Below are positions 20,056-27,941 of a DNA stretch of 64,000 nt, one piece after another. The stretch spans positions 186,001 to 250,000 of the forward strand of contig NZ_CAKKMV010000006.1 of the NCBI RefSeq assembly GCF_918697865.1, in the 5' to 3' direction. Below the pieces are notes generated by a model. It saw nothing but the letters and a program-made list of their open reading frames with translations. It was not told the origin of the DNA and did no database searches. Made by a program: the position numbers and the translations under genes. Source of the DNA: Massilia sp. Bi118. GTDB lineage: Bacteria > Pseudomonadota > Gammaproteobacteria > Burkholderiales > Burkholderiaceae_D. How positions within the stretch are numbered: the stretch's first letter is position 1; each line of letters starts with the position of its first letter.

Positions 20056-20520
20056 ATGATCACCTGGCAATGGAACGGATTTAATGCGCTGACGGTCGCG
20101 CAGCTGTACGCAATGCTGGCGCTGCGCCAGGAAGTGTTCGTGCTGGAGCAGACCTGCCTGTACCCGGACATCGACGGCCTCGACCCGGGCGCCCAGCACC
20201 TGCTCGGCTGGCGCGAAGTCGACGGCAAGGCGGAACTGGTGGCCCACCTGCGCTGCCTGGCGCCGGGCGCGAAGTACGAAGAGATGTCGATCGGCCGCGT
20301 GGTCACCAGCCCGGCCGCGCGCGGCAGCGGCCTTGGCCGCGAGCTGGTGGCGCAGGGCGTCGCGCTGGCGCAGCAGCTGCACCCGGGCCATGCGATCCGC
20401 ATCGGCGCGCAGGCCCACCTGGAAGCCTTTTATAACAGCTTCGGCTTCGTTACCGTCTCCGAACCCTATGACGAAGACGGCATCCTGCACATCGACATGG
20501 TACTTGCCGCCCCGGTCTGA
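20056..20520 (+). CDS. ElaA-like GNAT N-acetyltransferase
   Basis: The 154-residue protein has the GNAT fold. LYAMLALRQEVFVLEQTCLYPDIDGLD resembles the ElaA N-terminus, and SIGRVVTSPAARGSGLGREL contains the acetyl-CoA-binding R-x-x-G-x-G/A loop. AHLEAFYNSFGFVTVSEPYDEDGILHIDM is the family C-terminus. ElaA substrates are not established. It is convergent with the transporter gene, whose stop codon directly abuts its own. Confidence 0.85.
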   Translation: MITWQWNGFNALTVAQLYAMLALRQEVFVLEQTCLYPDIDGLDPGAQHLLGWREVDGKAELVAHLRCLAPGAKYEEMSIGRVVTSPAARGSGLGRELVAQGVALAQQLHPGHAIRIGAQAHLEAFYNSFGFVTVSEPYDEDGILHIDMVLAAPV

Positions 20521-21825
20521 TTACTTGAGGTGGCCCGACCTGGTCGGGTCCGGCATCAGGAAGGCCACCACGCAGGCGATGCCCGCCATGATGCTGACGT
20601 ACCAGTAGAAGTAGGGCTCGTGGCCGGCCTGCTTGAACCAGAGGGCCACGTATTCGGCGGAGCCGCCGAAGATCGCGTTCGCGATCGCATACGACAGACC
20701 GACGCCCAGCGCACGCACTTCGACCGGGAACATCTCGGCCTTGATCAGGCCGCCGATCGAGGTATAGAAGCTGACGATCGCCAGCGCGCAGGTGATCAGC
20801 ACGCCCGCCATCAGCGGGCTGCCGACGCCGCGCAGCGTGCTCAGGATGGGCACGGTGAAGATGGCGGCGAGAAGCCCGAACAGGATCATCGAGGTTTTGC
20901 GGCCGATGCGGTCCGACAGCGCGCCGAAGGCCGGCTGCATCAGCATGTAAATCAGCAGGCACACGGTCATCACGCGGCTGGCGGTGGTGGCGCTCATGCC
21001 GACCGTGTTGACCAGGTACTTCTGCATATAGGTCGTGAACGCGTAGAAGATCAGCGAGCCGCCGGCCGTGAAGCCGAGCACGGTGACGAAGGCGCGCCCG
21101 TGGTGCTTGAGCAGCGAAGCCACGCTGCCGGCCTGCTCGCTCTTGCGCTCCGATTCGCTGGTGGTTTCGTGCAGCGAACGGCGCAGGTAGAGCGAGACCA
21201 GGGCCGAGGCGGCGCCGACCACGAAGGGGATGCGCCAGCCCCAGGCCACCAGTTCGTCGTGCGTCAGCAGCAGCTGCAGGATGCCCAGCACCAGCAGCGC
21301 CGCCAGCTGGCCGCCGATCAGGGTGACGTACTGGAAGGAGGCAAAGAAGCCTTTGCGGCCCGGCTCCGCCACTTCGCTCATGTAGGTGGCGCTGGTGCCG
21401 TATTCGCCGCCCACCGACAGGCCCTGGAACAGGCGCGCCACCAGCAGCAGCACCGGCGCCGCCGTGCCGATCGTGGCGTAAGTCGGCAGCGCGGCGATGA
21501 GCAGCGAGCCGCCGCACATCATCAGCACCGAGATCATCATCGCGTTGCGGCGGCCGTAGCGGTCGGCGACGCGGCCGAACAGCCAGCCGCCCACCGGGCG
21601 CATCAGGAAACCGGCGGCGAAGATACCGGCCGTGTTCAGCAGCTGGGTGGTCGGATTATCTTTCGGGAAAAACGCGGATGAGAAATACAGCGCGCAAAAC
21701 GAGTAGATATAAAAGTCGAACCATTCGACCAGGTTGCCCGACGACGCGCCGATGATCGCGAAGACCCGCTGCCGCGGTGTCAGATCCTGGATCGCGTGTG
21801 CGTTTGCCGTGTCCGTTGTTGCCAT
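20521..21825 (-). CDS. MHS-family MFS transporter (alpha-ketoglutarate/proline permease type)
   Basis: 434 residues with 12 predicted helices. [18 protein letters not shown] and [18 protein letters not shown] are the metabolite:H+ symporter signatures; [21 protein letters not shown] is the second. KgtP, ProP and ShiA share this family, so the substrate is an organic acid or osmolyte, not resolved here. I choose the ATG at 21825 ([10 protein letters not shown]), with GGAGA upstream; the frame begins at a TTG at 21846. No regulator gene is adjacent. Confidence 0.88.
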   Translation of the reverse strand: MATTDTANAHAIQDLTPRQRVFAIIGASSGNLVEWFDFYIYSFCALYFSSAFFPKDNPTTQLLNTAGIFAAGFLMRPVGGWLFGRVADRYGRRNAMMISVLMMCGGSLLIAALPTYATIGTAAPVLLLVARLFQGLSVGGEYGTSATYMSEVAEPGRKGFFASFQYVTLIGGQLAALLVLGILQLLLTHDELVAWGWRIPFVVGAASALVSLYLRRSLHETTSESERKSEQAGSVASLLKHHGRAFVTVLGFTAGGSLIFYAFTTYMQKYLVNTVGMSATTASRVMTVCLLIYMLMQPAFGALSDRIGRKTSMILFGLLAAIFTVPILSTLRGVGSPLMAGVLITCALAIVSFYTSIGGLIKAEMFPVEVRALGVGLSYAIANAIFGGSAEYVALWFKQAGHEPYFYWYVSIMAGIACVVAFLMPDPTRSGHLK

Positions 21826-21871
21826 ACCATTCTCCAAATCTGCCAAAGGCCAGGCAGACTTAGCATAGTGG

Positions 21872-22951
21872 CTATTCGCGTTTCGTGGCGCGCAGCAGAC
21901 GGCGCGACAGCAGCGGCAGCCCTGCCAGCAGCAGGAACAATTGCGCCGGCTCGGGCACGGGCGTCAGCAACACCGGCGCGCAAAAGCCGAACTCGTTGCA
22001 GCCGTTGGCGATGATCTGGCCTTGCCCGTTGATGCCGACCGCCTCGGTCAGCGTGAAGTCGCCCAGGCCCTCGGCCAGCAGGTTCAGGTCCAGCAGGCTG
22101 CCCTCCGCGTACAGGAAGGCGTGCGAAAAGCCGAAGCCCGGCAGGCTGGCGAGGCCCACCACCAGCCCGGCCTCGTTGAGCGCGCGCGCCTCGGCGTAGT
22201 CGCCGCCCAGCGAACCGAGATCCAGCATCGCGCCGCCGCTGTACAGGAAGGGGTGGAAGGCCGTGTCGCCGGCGATCAGGCTGTAGCCCGCCACCTGCCC
22301 CGCCTCGTTGATGGCATTCGCCCAGCTGAAGCCGCCGCCCAGGGTACCGAGGTCGGTCATCACGCCGCCGCTGTAGAGGAAAGCGTGGGCGCCGTCGTCC
22401 GGAAAGTCCGGCCCCGGCTGGGCGCCGCCGACGATCGCCCCGGCGTTGTTGATGTCGCGCGCCTGGGCAGTAGCGCCACCCAGGGTGCCGAGGTCGACGA
22501 TGCCGCCGCCGCTGTACAGGAAGGCGCGGCTGTTGCCGTCGGCGTCCAGCGATTCGCCGACCGCCTGCCCGGCCGCGTTGACGCCCCAGGCGGCGGTGTC
22601 GCCGCCGTACAGCGTGCCGGTGTCCTGACTGGCGCCGCCGATGGTGACGAAGCCGCGCGTCATCCCGCCGGACTGCCAGGCGCCCGCCGCCACACCGCCG
22701 TCGATGGCGTTGGCCACGACTGTTTGCCCGTCAGGCGGCAGCGCCGGCGCCGGCAGGAAGACCAGGCTGCCGGCGGTCCACACGAAGGCGACCGCATTGC
22801 CGTTGGGATCCGTGCCGCGGCCGGCGACGCGGCCGGCATCGTCGATGGCCAAGGCCTGGAAATTCGCGGGCAGGAAGGTCGCGCTATAGCTCCCCTGGGC
22901 CAGCGCGGCCGGACAAAATAACAGTAACAAGACAAGCATCATCAAGCGCAT
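21872..22951 (-). CDS. Secreted HAF-repeat protein with PEP-CTERM sorting signal
   Basis: 359 residues. A signal peptide ([14 protein letters not shown]) is followed by beta-rich HAF repeats: [51 protein letters not shown] and a weaker [12 protein letters not shown], with linkers of the type [11 protein letters not shown]. The C-terminus is VPEPAQLF, a hydrophobic helix and an Arg-rich tail ([11 protein letters not shown]), the exosortase sorting signal. The protein is therefore expected at the cell surface or in exopolysaccharide after EpsH-type processing. No exosortase gene is in the window. GGAG precedes the start. Confidence 0.85.
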   Translation of the reverse strand: MRLMMLVLLLLFCPAALAQGSYSATFLPANFQALAIDDAGRVAGRGTDPNGNAVAFVWTAGSLVFLPAPALPPDGQTVVANAIDGGVAAGAWQSGGMTRGFVTIGGASQDTGTLYGGDTAAWGVNAAGQAVGESLDADGNSRAFLYSGGGIVDLGTLGGATAQARDINNAGAIVGGAQPGPDFPDDGAHAFLYSGGVMTDLGTLGGGFSWANAINEAGQVAGYSLIAGDTAFHPFLYSGGAMLDLGSLGGDYAEARALNEAGLVVGLASLPGFGFSHAFLYAEGSLLDLNLLAEGLGDFTLTEAVGINGQGQIIANGCNEFGFCAPVLLTPVPEPAQLFLLLAGLPLLSRRLLRATKRE

Positions 22952-23039
22952 GGCGGGCTCCGGACATCAGGCTGCCAACGATACGCCGCCCGCATAAGGC
23001 CGGCCTGCGCCAGATCAGGCGTGCGCAGTAAGCTTTTTC

Positions 23040-23143
23040 AGAGCGTCCAACAAAGCCTTCAGGGCAAGGCGCAGCGGCGAAGACAGTACGCCAGTACGGC
23101 GAGACGCTGCAACGCCGCCATGGAGGTTTTGTTGGGCGCTCTT
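23040..23143. repeat. Interspersed GCGTCCAACAAA-type repeat
   Basis: About 104 bases with imperfect inverted ends: AGAGCGTCCAACAAAGCC at the left and GGTTTTGTTGGGCGCTCTT at the right. The interior contains AGTACGCCAGTACGGCG. The right end supplies part of the stop codon of the kinase gene (23142-23144). It resembles intergenic repeats I associate with betaproteobacteria; only this copy is in the window. Confidence 0.6.
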
Positions 23144-24371
23144 AGAAAGTGAGAACGAAGCGCGCGCCGCGTCCCACCGAGCGCGCATGGCGCACCGTGC
23201 CGCCGTTCTCGTGCACCAGGTGGCGCACCATGGCCAGGCCGATGCCGCCGCCCTGCTTCTTGGTCGTGAAGAAGGGCGTAAAGATATGGGCCGCCAGCCC
23301 CTCCGGCACGCCGGGGCCGTCGTCGCTGACTTCGATGCGCAGGCGCGCGCCGCGCACCAGCCTTGCCGCCACCCAGGCCTGCCCCGGGCCGCCGCCCGTC
23401 GCTTCGAAGGCGTTCTTGAGCAGATTGATCAGGGCCTGCTCGAGCTGGCCCGGGTCGGCCATCAATTCCAGCGAGGCCGGTTCGACCGAGAAGTGGACCT
23501 CGCCGCCGCGCGCACGCCAGGCCGGCCCCACCAGGGCGGACACGCGCTCGAACAGCGCATCCAGGCGCACCCGCTCCGGACGCGCGGCCGGCACGTTCGA
23601 CAGGCTGCGGTAGCTGGCGACGAAATCGACCAGGCTGTCGGCGCGGCGCCGGATGGCGTCGAGCGCGGTGCTCAGGTCCGTGCCGACGTCCTCCGGCAGC
23701 GCGCCGCGGAACTCGCCCAGCAAGCCGTAGGCCGTATGCGACAGCGAGGCCACCGGCGTCAGCGAATTCATGATCTCGTGGGTCAGCACGTGCACCAGCT
23801 GGCGCCAGGCGTGCAGGGCTTCCGCTTCCAGCTCGCTCTCGACCGGCATCAGGGCCGCCAGCCGCTGCGGCCTGCCCTGCAGGGTGATCGAGGACACCGC
23901 CAGCAGCGCGCGCTCGGTGCCGCGCTCGGTGTCGAAATCGATCAAGGCGCGCTGCTCGCCAGGCTGCGCCGCCAGCTGGCGGTACAGAGCGGCCGGATCG
24001 CTGGCGCGGCCCGGCGCCACCAGTTTACGGGCATTGCCATTCAGCGGCGCCGCCTGACCCTCGCCGCCGGCGCCGTCGATGCGGAACAGGGCCACCGGGG
24101 TGTGCTCGAGGCGCGCTTCCAGCGCCAGCGCATTGTCGAGCAGGGCCTGCTGCTCGATCGGCAGTCCGGAAGCCGGTGCGGGCGGGGTATGCTGCAACGC
24201 GGCCAGCCGGTCCAGGCTGCGCCACAAATGAAAAGCCAGCGGCAACGCGGCCAGGCCGCACAGCACCGTCAGGCGCGGCGAATCGTGCATTGCGCCGGCG
24301 CCGAAGGCCAGCAGGGCGACGCCGGCCAGCGCCAGCACAGCGCCTGCCTTCAGGCGCGCTTCAGATGCCAT
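23142..24371 (-). CDS. NtrY-like sensor histidine kinase with a minimal sensor loop
   Basis: 409 residues. Two membrane helices (about 9-27 and 34-50) are joined by only about six residues (MHDSPR), so there is essentially no periplasmic sensor. A PAS-like region (about 80-180) precedes the H-box HVLTHEIMNSLTPVASLSH with His198. The ATPase domain has N- and G-boxes (NLLKNAFEA, DDGPGVPEG, GGIGLAMV). It overlaps the regulator gene by 11 bases and is surely its partner. The short loop suggests sensing within the membrane or through a partner protein, most simply the nearby FtsX permeases. Confidence 0.9.
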   Translation of the reverse strand: MASEARLKAGAVLALAGVALLAFGAGAMHDSPRLTVLCGLAALPLAFHLWRSLDRLAALQHTPPAPASGLPIEQQALLDNALALEARLEHTPVALFRIDGAGGEGQAAPLNGNARKLVAPGRASDPAALYRQLAAQPGEQRALIDFDTERGTERALLAVSSITLQGRPQRLAALMPVESELEAEALHAWRQLVHVLTHEIMNSLTPVASLSHTAYGLLGEFRGALPEDVGTDLSTALDAIRRRADSLVDFVASYRSLSNVPAARPERVRLDALFERVSALVGPAWRARGGEVHFSVEPASLELMADPGQLEQALINLLKNAFEATGGGPGQAWVAARLVRGARLRIEVSDDGPGVPEGLAAHIFTPFFTTKKQGGGIGLAMVRHLVHENGGTVRHARSVGRGARFVLTF

Positions 24372-25728
24372 GCTTGCCCAGCTTGCGGTACAGCGCGGCG
24401 CGGCTCAGGCCCAGCATGCGCGCCGCCAGGCTGATATTGCCCTTGGCCTTGTCGAGGGCCGCGGCGATGGTCTCGCGTTCCAGCGCGCCGAGGCGGAATT
24501 CGCCGTCGGCGCCCTCATGCGCGGCGACGGCGGCCAGGCGTGCCGGCGCCTCGGGTAGCGCCGCCGGCGCCGGCATCGCCAGCCCGAAATCCTCGTAGCG
24601 GTATTCGTCCTGCGCAGCCAGGATCACGGCCCGTTCGCAGGCATGGCGCAGGGCGCGCACGTTGCCGGGCCAGGACCATGCACACAGGCGCTCCTGGGCG
24701 CTGGGCGCCAGCTCGCGCACCGGGCGCCGGTACTGCGCCTCGTACAGCGACAGGTAATGGTGCAGCAGCCCCGGCACGTCATCGCGCCGTTCGCGCAGCG
24801 GCGGCACGCGGATCACGATGGTGTTCAGGCGGAACAGCAGGTCGGGACGGAACACGCCTGGGTCGAACAGGCGCGCCTCATCGAGGTTGGTGGCGCTGAC
24901 GATGCGCACGTCGATCGCTTCCGGACGGTCGGCGCCGATCGGCGTGACTTCGCGCCGCTCCAGCGCCGTCAGCAGCTTCGCCTGGGCTCCCAAAGGCATG
25001 TTGCCGATTTCGTCGAGGAACAGGCTGCCGCCGCGCGCCGCCTGGAAGCGCCCGGCACGGTCGCTGCGCGCATCGGTGAAGGAGCCCTTGCGGTGGCCGA
25101 ACAATTCGCTCTCGAAGGTCGATTCGGGCAGCGCGCCCATGTCCACCGCGAGGAAGGTGGCGCCGGCGCGGCTCGATGCGGCGTGGATCGCGCGCGCCAC
25201 CAGTTCCTTGCCGACGCCGTTCTCGCCCAGCACCATCACATTCGCTTCGGTGGGCGCGACGCTGGCGATCATCGACTTCACGTCGCGCATCGCGTTCGAA
25301 TCGCCCATCAGGCCACTGGTGGCGGCCGCACCGGCAGCCGCGCTGCGCCGGGCCAGCGCGCTGTCGACGGCGGCGATGAGTCTCGCGTTGTCCCAGGGCT
25401 TGGTGATGAAATCGCTGGCCCCGCGTTTCAGCGCCTCGACGGCCAGCGGCACGTCGGCGTAGGCGGTCAGGGCGATCACGGCGGGCGGCCGCGCCAGCGC
25501 GCGCAGGCGGTCGAGCACCGCCAGGCCTTCCGCGCCGTCGATGCGGCCGGGCGTGAAGTTCAGGTCGAGCAGGACCACGTCCGGTGCGCCGGCCTCCAGC
25601 AGGTTCGATAAACGCGCGGGATCGTCGAGCGTCGCCACCCGGCCATGGCGGCGGCGCAGCAGCATCTGGGCGGCATAGGCGACGTCGGTGTCGTCGTCGA
25701 GGATCAGGATGTGGGCGGAGTCGGCCAT
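24361..25728 (-). CDS. NtrC-family sigma-54-dependent response regulator
   Basis: 455 residues. Receiver domain 1-125 with phosphoacceptor Asp55 (VVLLDLNF) and Lys110. The AAA+ domain has Walker A GENGVGKELVAR and Walker B GGSLFLDEIGN. The sigma-54 contact loop, usually GAFTGA, reads GSFTDA. The C-terminal Fis-type HTH is ERETIAAALDKAKGNISLAARMLGLSRAALYRKL. Its gene is divergent from the efflux operon, whose promoter is of sigma-54 type, and overlaps the kinase gene. It should activate that operon from the upstream palindrome. Confidence 0.94.
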   Translation of the reverse strand: MADSAHILILDDDTDVAYAAQMLLRRRHGRVATLDDPARLSNLLEAGAPDVVLLDLNFTPGRIDGAEGLAVLDRLRALARPPAVIALTAYADVPLAVEALKRGASDFITKPWDNARLIAAVDSALARRSAAAGAAATSGLMGDSNAMRDVKSMIASVAPTEANVMVLGENGVGKELVARAIHAASSRAGATFLAVDMGALPESTFESELFGHRKGSFTDARSDRAGRFQAARGGSLFLDEIGNMPLGAQAKLLTALERREVTPIGADRPEAIDVRIVSATNLDEARLFDPGVFRPDLLFRLNTIVIRVPPLRERRDDVPGLLHHYLSLYEAQYRRPVRELAPSAQERLCAWSWPGNVRALRHACERAVILAAQDEYRYEDFGLAMPAPAALPEAPARLAAVAAHEGADGEFRLGALERETIAAALDKAKGNISLAARMLGLSRAALYRKLGKHGI

Positions 25729-25784
25729 TGTGTTGCCATTCTAGCAGCGCCTAACCCGGCCGGCGACCGTTGGCAGGGGCCGCC

Positions 25785-25847
25785 GCGGACGCCTGTCCGC
25801 TAGCGCACATGCATAGCTGTCCGGATCCGGACAGGTGGAGCGGACAG
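25785..25847. promoter_or_regulatory. Upstream activating sequence with TGTCCG/CGGACA dyads
   Basis: The centre is the perfect 18-base palindrome CTGTCCGGATCCGGACAG (25817-25834). TGTCCGC at 25794-25800 and GCGGACA at 25840-25846 repeat the half-sites on either side, and GCGGAC at 25785-25790 adds one more. This lies 50-100 bases upstream of the sigma-54 promoter, the usual place for an NtrC-type activator to bind. Confidence 0.75.
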
Positions 25848-25884
25848 ACCCCGAAAACCAAGCAAAAAGCGCGTAAAAACGGCC

Positions 25885-25900
25885 TGGCACGGCACTTGCA
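25885..25900 (+). promoter_or_regulatory. Sigma-54 promoter of the efflux operon
   Basis: TGGCACGGCACTTGCA fits the RpoN consensus TGGCAC-N5-TTGCA at every defined position, with GG at 25886-25887 and GC at 25898-25899. Transcription would start near 25911, about 26 bases before the adaptor ATG. Confidence 0.88.
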
Positions 25901-25936
25901 AAAGGGATCACATCATCGTTCAACGCATCGCATCAC

Positions 25937-27220
25937 ATGGACCACATTCCTCCTCCCGCCGTCACCGGCGCCGCCATGGACACCGTCGTCCCCAAACGGC
26001 GCGGCCGGCTGTTCAAGCGCATCGCCGTCGCTTGCGCCGTGACCGGCGTGCTGGCCTGGGCCGGCTGGCAGTTCGTCCCGCACGGCCTGCAGGTAGCCAG
26101 CCGCGACGTGCGCCTGGCCAGAGTCGAACAGGGCGTGTTCCGCGACGATATCGTCGTGCGCGCCACCGCCGAGCCGCTGAATTCGATCATCCTCGACTCG
26201 GTGGAGAGCGGCCGTGTGGAGGAGGTGTTCGCGAAGGACGGCCAGGCCGTCAAAAAGGGCGACCTGCTGTTCCGGCTCTCGAACCCGCAGCGCAACCTGG
26301 AGCTGCTGGCGCGCCAGACCGAGTACTCGCAGCAGATCTTCAACGCGGCCCAGCTGCGCGTGGCCCAGGAAGCGGTACGCACCGACCACCAGCGCCGCCA
26401 GTCGGATCTCGAATTCGCACTGAGCCAGGCCCGGAAGCAGCACGCGCGCAACCAGCGGCTGGCAGCGCAAGGCTTCATCTCCGCCGTGGCGCTCGAAGAG
26501 TCGGCGGATAAACTGGCGCAGCAGCAGCGCGCGCTGGACGAGGAAAAGCGCGCCGTCGCCAGCGAAGAGAAAGTGCGCGACCGCGCGCTGGACCAGCTGG
26601 ACAGCGGCCTGCACGGCCTGCAGTCGGGCCTGAAGCTGGTCAGCGCCACCGTCGACGCGCTGGCCGTGCGCGCCCCGGCCGACGGCGTGCTGACCGACTT
26701 CCGCATGCTGGTCGGCCAGACCGTGCGCCCGGACCAGCACATCGGCCGCATCGACGATCCGCAGCACTTCAAGCTCAGCGCCCAGGTCGACGAGTTTTAT
26801 TTGAGCCGCCTGACGGTCGGCCGCCTGGGGACCGTCACCCAGGACGGCAAGTCCTTTGCGCTGAAGGTCGCCACCGTCTACCCGCAAATCAAGGAGGGCC
26901 GCTTCACCGCCGAGATGGTGTTCCTGGGTGCCCAACCCGGGGTGATCAGCCCCGGCCAGAGCATGGACGCCCAGCTGACCCTGGGCGAGCCGGCCAAGGC
27001 CATGCTGCTGCCGAACGGCGCCTTCGTGAACGACACCGGCGGCGCCTGGGTGTTCGTGGTCGGGCGCGACGGCGAGCGGGTCGAGAAGCGCAGCGTCAAA
27101 CTCGGGCGCCGCAACAACGCCCAGATCGAAGTGCTGTCCGGCCTGGCGCCGGGCGAAAACGTGGTCATTTCCAGCTACGCACCATTCGGCAAGGCCGAGC
27201 GGCTGCAGCTCACCAAGTAA
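25937..27220 (+). CDS. HlyD/MacA-type periplasmic adaptor of an ABC efflux system
   Basis: 427 residues. One membrane helix (about 30-50, RIAVACAVTGVLAWAGW) anchors it in the inner membrane. A biotinyl-lipoyl-like segment (VESGRVEEVFAKDGQAVKKGDLLF), a coiled-coil hairpin (about 115-225, rich in Gln, Ala and Arg) and a beta-barrel with LPNGAFVNDTGGAWVFVV follow. Such adaptors link an inner-membrane pump to an outer-membrane TolC-like channel; no channel gene is nearby. First gene after the sigma-54 promoter; the ATPase gene starts 30 bases later. An in-frame ATG at 25976 is an alternative start. Confidence 0.9.
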   Translation: MDHIPPPAVTGAAMDTVVPKRRGRLFKRIAVACAVTGVLAWAGWQFVPHGLQVASRDVRLARVEQGVFRDDIVVRATAEPLNSIILDSVESGRVEEVFAKDGQAVKKGDLLFRLSNPQRNLELLARQTEYSQQIFNAAQLRVAQEAVRTDHQRRQSDLEFALSQARKQHARNQRLAAQGFISAVALEESADKLAQQQRALDEEKRAVASEEKVRDRALDQLDSGLHGLQSGLKLVSATVDALAVRAPADGVLTDFRMLVGQTVRPDQHIGRIDDPQHFKLSAQVDEFYLSRLTVGRLGTVTQDGKSFALKVATVYPQIKEGRFTAEMVFLGAQPGVISPGQSMDAQLTLGEPAKAMLLPNGAFVNDTGGAWVFVVGRDGERVEKRSVKLGRRNNAQIEVLSGLAPGENVVISSYAPFGKAERLQLTK

Positions 27221-27250
27221 AACTCACACTCACAGAACAGGGATTCCAGC

Positions 27251-27931
27251 ATGCTCAAACTCTCAGGCGTCAGCAAAGTCCACCACGCGGGCGAAGTGCA
27301 AACCACGGCCCTCGACCGTATCGACCTCGACATCGCGGCCGGCGAATACGTCGCCATCACCGGGCCCTCCGGCTGCGGCAAGTCGACCCTGCTCAGCGTG
27401 CTCGGCCTGCTGGACGTGCCGACTTCCGGCGAATACTGGTTCGAGGGCCAGAACGTGGCCGGCTGGAGCGAGGCGCGCCTGAATGCGCTGCGCCGCGGGA
27501 AGGTCGGCTTCATCTTCCAGAGTTTCAACCTGATCGAAGAGCTGAGCGTGTACGAGAACGTCGAGCTGGCGCTGGAATACACCGGCACCCCGGCCGCCGA
27601 GCGCAAGCGCCGCGTGCAGGAAATGCTGCAGCGCCTGGGCGTGGCGCACCGCGCCGGCCACCGTCCTTCGCAACTATCCGGCGGTCAGCAGCAGCGCGTG
27701 GCGATCGCGCGCGCGCTGGTGGCGGGTCCCGCCATGCTGCTGGCCGACGAACCGACCGGTAACCTCGACACCGCGCACGGCGACGAAGTCATGCGCCTGC
27801 TGCGCCAGATTAACGCCGAGGGCACGACGGTGGTGATGGTGACCCACTCGCCGGCGCACGCGGCCCAGGCCTCGCGCACCCTGCACCTGCTGGACGGCCG
27901 CGTGGTGGTCGACGCCCTGCAGGCGGCTTGA
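27251..27931 (+). CDS. ABC transporter ATPase, MacB/LolD type
   Basis: The 226-residue ATPase has Walker A GPSGCGKST (about 38-46), the Q-loop FIFQSFNLIEELSVYENVEL, the signature LSGGQQQR, Walker B AMLLADEPTGNLD and the switch His in MVTHSPAHA. It belongs to the MacB/LolD/FtsE group that powers FtsX-type permeases by mechanotransmission. It lies between the adaptor gene and two permease genes and presumably serves both. Confidence 0.93.
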   Translation: MLKLSGVSKVHHAGEVQTTALDRIDLDIAAGEYVAITGPSGCGKSTLLSVLGLLDVPTSGEYWFEGQNVAGWSEARLNALRRGKVGFIFQSFNLIEELSVYENVELALEYTGTPAAERKRRVQEMLQRLGVAHRAGHRPSQLSGGQQQRVAIARALVAGPAMLLADEPTGNLDTAHGDEVMRLLRQINAEGTTVVMVTHSPAHAAQASRTLHLLDGRVVVDALQAA

Positions 27932-27941
27932 GGAGAGCACC

